The notes under the pieces are model-generated. The model was given only the letters and a program-made list of their open reading frames with translations. It made no database searches and was not told the DNA's origin. Made by a program: the position numbers and the translations under genes. Below, piece by piece: positions 60,530 to 64,000 of a DNA stretch of 64,000 nucleotides (the stretch's first letter is position 1; each line of letters begins with the position of its first letter). Source of the DNA: Ignavibacteria bacterium UBA2360 (lineage in GTDB: Bacteria > Bacteroidota > Ignavibacteria > Tepidaquicellales > OLB5); contig DDTQ01000011.1 in assembly GCA_002344125.1 (NCBI GenBank), forward strand, positions 765,245-829,244. Reading direction: 5' to 3'.

Positions 60530-60985
60530 ATGACATTAGTAAAATTCAGACCCGCATCAGAGCTTTCAAACATCGATAAGAAAATTAAAAAATTCTTTGA
60601 AGATTTTGATTCACCTTTTAACGGTGAGTGGGGCATTAAGCCTTTCGGCGGAAATGCATTTACACCCAGGGTTGATGTTACTGAAGATAATGAAAATTTA
60701 TATGTTCATGCAGAAGTACCCGGTGTTGATAAGAATGATATTAAGATCAACCTTGTAGGCGATGTTTTAACTATCAGCGGCGAAAAGAAATCAGAACAGA
60801 AAGATGAAAAGAAAAATTACTACAGGATCGAAAGAAACTACGGCGCGTTTTCAAGAAGCTTCACGCTTCCCGCGGAAGTAATTTATGATAAAATTTCAGC
60901 TGAGTATAAAGAAGGTGTTCTGAATATAACTCTGCCAAAAACTGAAGAAGCAAAGATCGTTGAAAAACAGATCGATATAAAATAA
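60530..60985 (+). CDS. small heat-shock protein (Hsp20/alpha-crystallin)
   Basis: This 151-residue ATP-independent holdase has the alpha-crystallin domain from about residue 45 (FTPRVDVTEDNENLYVHAEVPGVDKNDIKINL), the FSRSFTLP strand and the conserved EYKEGVLNITLPK motif near the end. A C-terminal IVEKQIDIK provides the Ile-x-Ile type contact. AAGGAG is 10 bases ahead of the ATG. The upstream sigma-54 promoter suggests stress-activated expression. A hairpin at 61072-61100 probably ends the transcript. Confidence 0.93.
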   Translation: MTLVKFRPASELSNIDKKIKKFFEDFDSPFNGEWGIKPFGGNAFTPRVDVTEDNENLYVHAEVPGVDKNDIKINLVGDVLTISGEKKSEQKDEKKNYYRIERNYGAFSRSFTLPAEVIYDKISAEYKEGVLNITLPKTEEAKIVEKQIDIK

Positions 60986-61071
60986 ATGGCTTCTTAAAAA
61001 AATTGTTTCATAGTTAGTTTTTGTTTGGTTAATTGATGTAAATAAAGCAGATTCTTGCTTTGGTATTAACA

Positions 61072-61106
61072 AGCGCCGGAGTTGATGGTCCTCCGGCGCT
61101 GATTTT
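61072..61106 (+). terminator. probable terminator after the small heat-shock gene
   Basis: AGCGCCGGA (61072-61080) pairs perfectly with TCCGGCGCT (61092-61100). Only a weak T-rich stretch (GATTTTA) follows, so efficiency is uncertain. Confidence 0.65.
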
Positions 61107-61137
61107 ATGAAAGAGGTTCATTTTTAAGGAAAATTCA

Positions 61138-61581
61138 TTGAAAAATAATTTAAGTACAGTTCTCAAAAAACAAGGTTATCATAAAATTTTCCTTAGAAAT
61201 AACGGGGCCGGTCACTTTAAGTTAAACATTAAAGTTAACGGTACAACCGGAAATTTCATACTGGATACAGGGGCTTCGCACACTGTTGTTGATGAAGCTG
61301 CATCAGGGAAGTTTTCGCTGAAATTCAGCAATAAAGCATCAAAAGATGCCGGAGGACTCGGGAATTCAGCTTTGAAGACCAGGAAGAGCACCGGCAATAT
61401 GATAGACTTGAAAGGATTTCAGATCAAAAAAGCCGCTCTGATAGCAATTGATCTTTCTCACGTAAACAATACATTGAAAAAAGGAGGATCGGGAAGAATT
61501 GATGATGTAATAGGTTCAGATATACTTAAGAAACACAAAGCCCTGATCGATTACTCTGAAAAAGCTTTGTATCTCAAGTAG
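61138..61581 (+). CDS. retropepsin-like aspartic protease domain protein
   Basis: This 147-residue single-domain protein is of the clan AA retropepsin type. The catalytic motif is FILDTGASHTVVD (Asp about 43), and the second half has the usual hydrophobic-hydrophobic-Gly motif DVIGSDIL. Such bacterial proteins are thought to act as dimers. No signal peptide is seen, so it is probably cytosolic. It starts with TTG at 61138, supported by AAGGA 7 bases upstream. The next gene begins 4 bases after its stop. Confidence 0.85.
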   Translation: MKNNLSTVLKKQGYHKIFLRNNGAGHFKLNIKVNGTTGNFILDTGASHTVVDEAASGKFSLKFSNKASKDAGGLGNSALKTRKSTGNMIDLKGFQIKKAALIAIDLSHVNNTLKKGGSGRIDDVIGSDILKKHKALIDYSEKALYLK

Positions 61582-61585
61582 TCAT

Positions 61586-61984
61586 ATGTTCAGAAAAGAC
61601 TACATAATGCGGATGATCGAGGATTTTATCAAAGCGATGGCTAAGATCATCATGATGCGGGAACAAAAAAGTTACACTGATGCGAGAACAGAGCTTGACG
61701 GACTGAGTAAACTTGTCACCGGATTCGGGGTTGAGCATTTAATATCATTGGGTGCACCGGGAATCAAATATGTTTTTTCTCAAAATAAGGAATCAGAAGC
61801 TGAAAAAATTTATTGCTCCGCAAGAATATTAAAAGAAGAAGGTTTGATACTGAAGTCACAAGGGAAAACAGAGGACAGTTTAAAAAGTTTGGAAATTTCA
61901 AAAGAGCTTTTTAAATTGGCTTCTCAAATGGAGATCCCCGAAAAAAATGAAGCATTAAAAGAGTTTGAAGAATTAAGTAAATAA
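61586..61984 (+). CDS. small helical protein, DUF6483-like
   Basis: This 132-residue, predicted all-helical cytosolic protein opens with FRKDYIMRMIEDFIKAMAKIIMM. That resembles the DYIMRQIE-type opening of DUF6483 proteins as I remember them; the match is by eye only. The C-terminal half is TPR-like (ARILKEEGLILKSQGKTEDSLKSLEISKELF). It is co-transcribed with the retropepsin-like gene. Function unknown. Confidence 0.65.
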   Translation: MFRKDYIMRMIEDFIKAMAKIIMMREQKSYTDARTELDGLSKLVTGFGVEHLISLGAPGIKYVFSQNKESEAEKIYCSARILKEEGLILKSQGKTEDSLKSLEISKELFKLASQMEIPEKNEALKEFEELSK

Positions 61985-62061
61985 AGAGTTTTAATAAATA
62001 TAAAATGATGCGGTTACTTATGATTGATCGTATCTAAATAAAAAAAGAAAGAATAAAAACT

Positions 62062-63999
62062 ATGGGAAAAATTATCGGAATCGATTTAGGAACGACAAAC
62101 TCGGTAGTTGCCGTAATGGAAGGCAATGACCCGGTTGTAATACCTAATGCGGAAGGGCACAGGACTACACCTTCTGTTGTTGCTTTAACCAAAGGCGGCG
62201 AGCGCCTTGTGGGACAGGCGGCAAAGAGGCAGTCAGTTACAAATCCGCAGAACACAGTATCATCCATAAAGAGATTTATGGGCAGAAGGTACAATGAAGT
62301 AACAGATGAGATCTCAAAAGTATCATACAAAGTTGTAAAAGGCGAGAATGATACTGCAAGAGTTGAGATCGGCGACAGGGTTTATTCACCACCCGAAATT
62401 TCAGCAATGGTACTTCAGAAAATGAAACAAACCGCAGAAGACTATCTGGGTCAAAAGGTAACCGAAGCTGTTATCACAGTGCCGGCTTACTTTAATGACG
62501 CACAGAGACAGGCTACTACTGATGCAGGTAAAATTGCAGGGCTTGAAGTGAAAAGAATTATCAACGAGCCAACTGCTGCAGCGCTTGCATACGGACTTGA
62601 TAAAAAGAAAAAAGATGAAAAAGTAGCTGTATATGATCTTGGCGGCGGTACATTTGATATTTCCATTCTGGAATTATATGATATCGAAGGTACAGGCAAC
62701 TTCCAGGTTAAATCAACCAACGGTGATACTCACTTAGGCGGTGATGATTTTGACCAGAGACTTATGGACTATCTTGCAGAAGAATTCCAGAAGCTCGAAG
62801 GCATTGACCTGAGAAAAGACCCGATGGCTTTACAGAGATTAAAAGTTGAAGCTGAAAGAGTTAAATGCGACCTTTCAAGCCAGACACAGGCTGATGTGAA
62901 ACTTCCGTACATTACCGCAATTGACGGTGTGCCAAAACACATTGATATGACAGTAACACGCGCTAAGTTTGAACAGCTTGTTGATGACCTTATCCAGAGA
63001 ACAATGGAACCATGCAAAAAAGCACTGGCTGATTCAGGATTTTCAGTTGACCAGATTGACGAAGTAATTTTAGTCGGTGGTTCAACCAGGATCCCCAAAG
63101 TTCAGGAAGCAGTTAAGAACTTCTTCAAAAAAGAACCGCATAAAGGCGTTAACCCCGATGAAGTTGTCGCAATAGGCGCAGCTATACAGGGCGGCGTTTT
63201 AACCGGTGATGTTAAAGATGTATTGCTGCTTGATGTTACACCGCTTTCACTTGGAATTGAAACACTTGGCGGAGTTATGACAAAAATGATAGATGCCAAC
63301 ACTACAATTCCTACAAAGAAAACTGAAGTATATTCAACAGCATCAGATAACCAGCCTTCAGTCGAAATTCATATACTGCAGGGTGAGCGTCCGATGGCAA
63401 ATGATAACAGAACAATTGGCCGATTCCATTTAGACGGAATTCCGCCAGCACCGCGCGGCATACCGCAGGTAGAAGTTACATTTGATATTGACGCAAACGG
63501 AATACTTCACGTAAGCGCGAAGGATAAAGCTTCCGGAAAAGAGCAATCAATTAAAATAACTCACTCCAGCGGTTTAAGCGATGCTGAAGTTGAAAAGATG
63601 AGAAAAGACGCTAAGGAGCACGAAGGCGAAGATAAGAGAAAACGCGAAGAAGTTGATACAAAGAACCATGCTGATAGTTTGATCTTCCAGACTGAAAAAC
63701 AGATGAAGGAATTCGGCGAAAAGCTTACACCTGATATGAAAGGCAAGCTTGACGCGGCACTTGGCAGACTTAAAGAAGCTGCAAAGGGAACGAATACCGA
63801 TGAAATAAAATCAGCCACCGAAGCATTAAACGCGGCATGGAATGAAGCATCAACCCAGATGTACAGCCAGGCAACCGGCGCGCCGGGTGCAGGCAATGAG
63901 CAGCAGGCAAATCCTAATGCCGGCGCAGAAGGCCAGCAGCCTGATGACAAAAAGGTTGAAAACGCTGACTTCGAAGTAGTAGATGATGAGAAAAAATAA
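62062..63999 (+). CDS. dnaK: molecular chaperone DnaK (Hsp70)
   Basis: DnaK is the ATP-driven chaperone that folds and protects proteins with DnaJ and GrpE. The complete 645-residue protein has the ATPase motifs GIDLGTTNSVVAV, IINEPTAAALAYG, YDLGGGTFDISIL and VGGSTRIPKVQ. The substrate-binding domain begins at DVTPLSLGIETLGG, followed by the helical lid and a Gly/Ala/Gln-rich tail ending DFEVVDDEKK. No grpE or dnaJ lies within the window on either side. The stop is the last codon before the window end. Confidence 0.97.
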   Translation: MGKIIGIDLGTTNSVVAVMEGNDPVVIPNAEGHRTTPSVVALTKGGERLVGQAAKRQSVTNPQNTVSSIKRFMGRRYNEVTDEISKVSYKVVKGENDTARVEIGDRVYSPPEISAMVLQKMKQTAEDYLGQKVTEAVITVPAYFNDAQRQATTDAGKIAGLEVKRIINEPTAAALAYGLDKKKKDEKVAVYDLGGGTFDISILELYDIEGTGNFQVKSTNGDTHLGGDDFDQRLMDYLAEEFQKLEGIDLRKDPMALQRLKVEAERVKCDLSSQTQADVKLPYITAIDGVPKHIDMTVTRAKFEQLVDDLIQRTMEPCKKALADSGFSVDQIDEVILVGGSTRIPKVQEAVKNFFKKEPHKGVNPDEVVAIGAAIQGGVLTGDVKDVLLLDVTPLSLGIETLGGVMTKMIDANTTIPTKKTEVYSTASDNQPSVEIHILQGERPMANDNRTIGRFHLDGIPPAPRGIPQVEVTFDIDANGILHVSAKDKASGKEQSIKITHSSGLSDAEVEKMRKDAKEHEGEDKRKREEVDTKNHADSLIFQTEKQMKEFGEKLTPDMKGKLDAALGRLKEAAKGTNTDEIKSATEALNAAWNEASTQMYSQATGAPGAGNEQQANPNAGAEGQQPDDKKVENADFEVVDDEKK

Positions 64000-64000
64000 A

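Overview
The window looks like chromosome from a member of the Ignavibacteria or a close relative in the Bacteroidota/Chlorobi group. The strongest evidence is eight proteins ending in a type IX secretion (T9SS) sorting domain with the NYPNPFNP signature, plus the T9SS regulator PorX (CheY-like receiver joined to a PglZ domain). AT-rich intergenic DNA and many genes without a clear Shine-Dalgarno sequence also fit. The lineage call is inference from protein style, since no rRNA is present. I saw no tRNA, rRNA, CRISPR array, prophage or intact insertion sequence.

Positions 1-14,900 are mostly housekeeping: the 3' end of glnA, a bacterioferritin-like protein, two TPR lipoproteins, purK-purE, a HAD phosphatase, a CPBP membrane protease, leuS with a DUF2203 gene, proline dehydrogenase, a Tat-exported Rieske protein, dapD and a nitrilase. 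Positions 15,000-18,100 hold a phosphoesterase and a sulfide/sulfur cluster (sqr, a DsrC/TusE-like gene, a DsrE-like gene) preceded by two FNR-like dyads. Positions 19,600-25,900 hold a CoA-transferase family enzyme, an OsmC protein, twin outer-membrane porins and nrfHA (ammonia-forming nitrite reductase). The second porin, nrfH and nrfA form one operon, and its upstream region carries two copies of a perfect ATTGACTTAAGTCAAT palindrome.

Positions 29,482-36,541 on the minus strand form a nine-gene co-directional run headed by porX: porX, tsaE, tsaB, accD, panC, panD, a YESQA-repeat secreted protein, a GlmU-like nucleotidyltransferase and a PAP2 protein. rpsT lies divergently beside it.

Positions 25,950-58,400 hold the most unusual feature. 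Five paralogous cytosolic proteins of about 470-490 residues (called family X here; I know no name or function for them) are each transcribed divergently from a gene or operon for secreted beta-propeller-type proteins (Ycf48/BNR/sialidase-like repeats). In four pairs that gene or operon includes an intact T9SS cargo, and in the fifth the cargo gene is broken. The cargo set includes one gene split by a single in-frame stop, a five-gene secreted/lipoprotein operon, and a large subtilisin with a P-domain. Near-identical DNA blocks at the cargo C-termini suggest recombination among sorting domains.

The right end (58,400-64,000) returns to general functions: a PLP aminotransferase, RidA, a small heat-shock protein behind a convincing sigma-54 promoter, a retropepsin-like protease, a small helical protein and dnaK.
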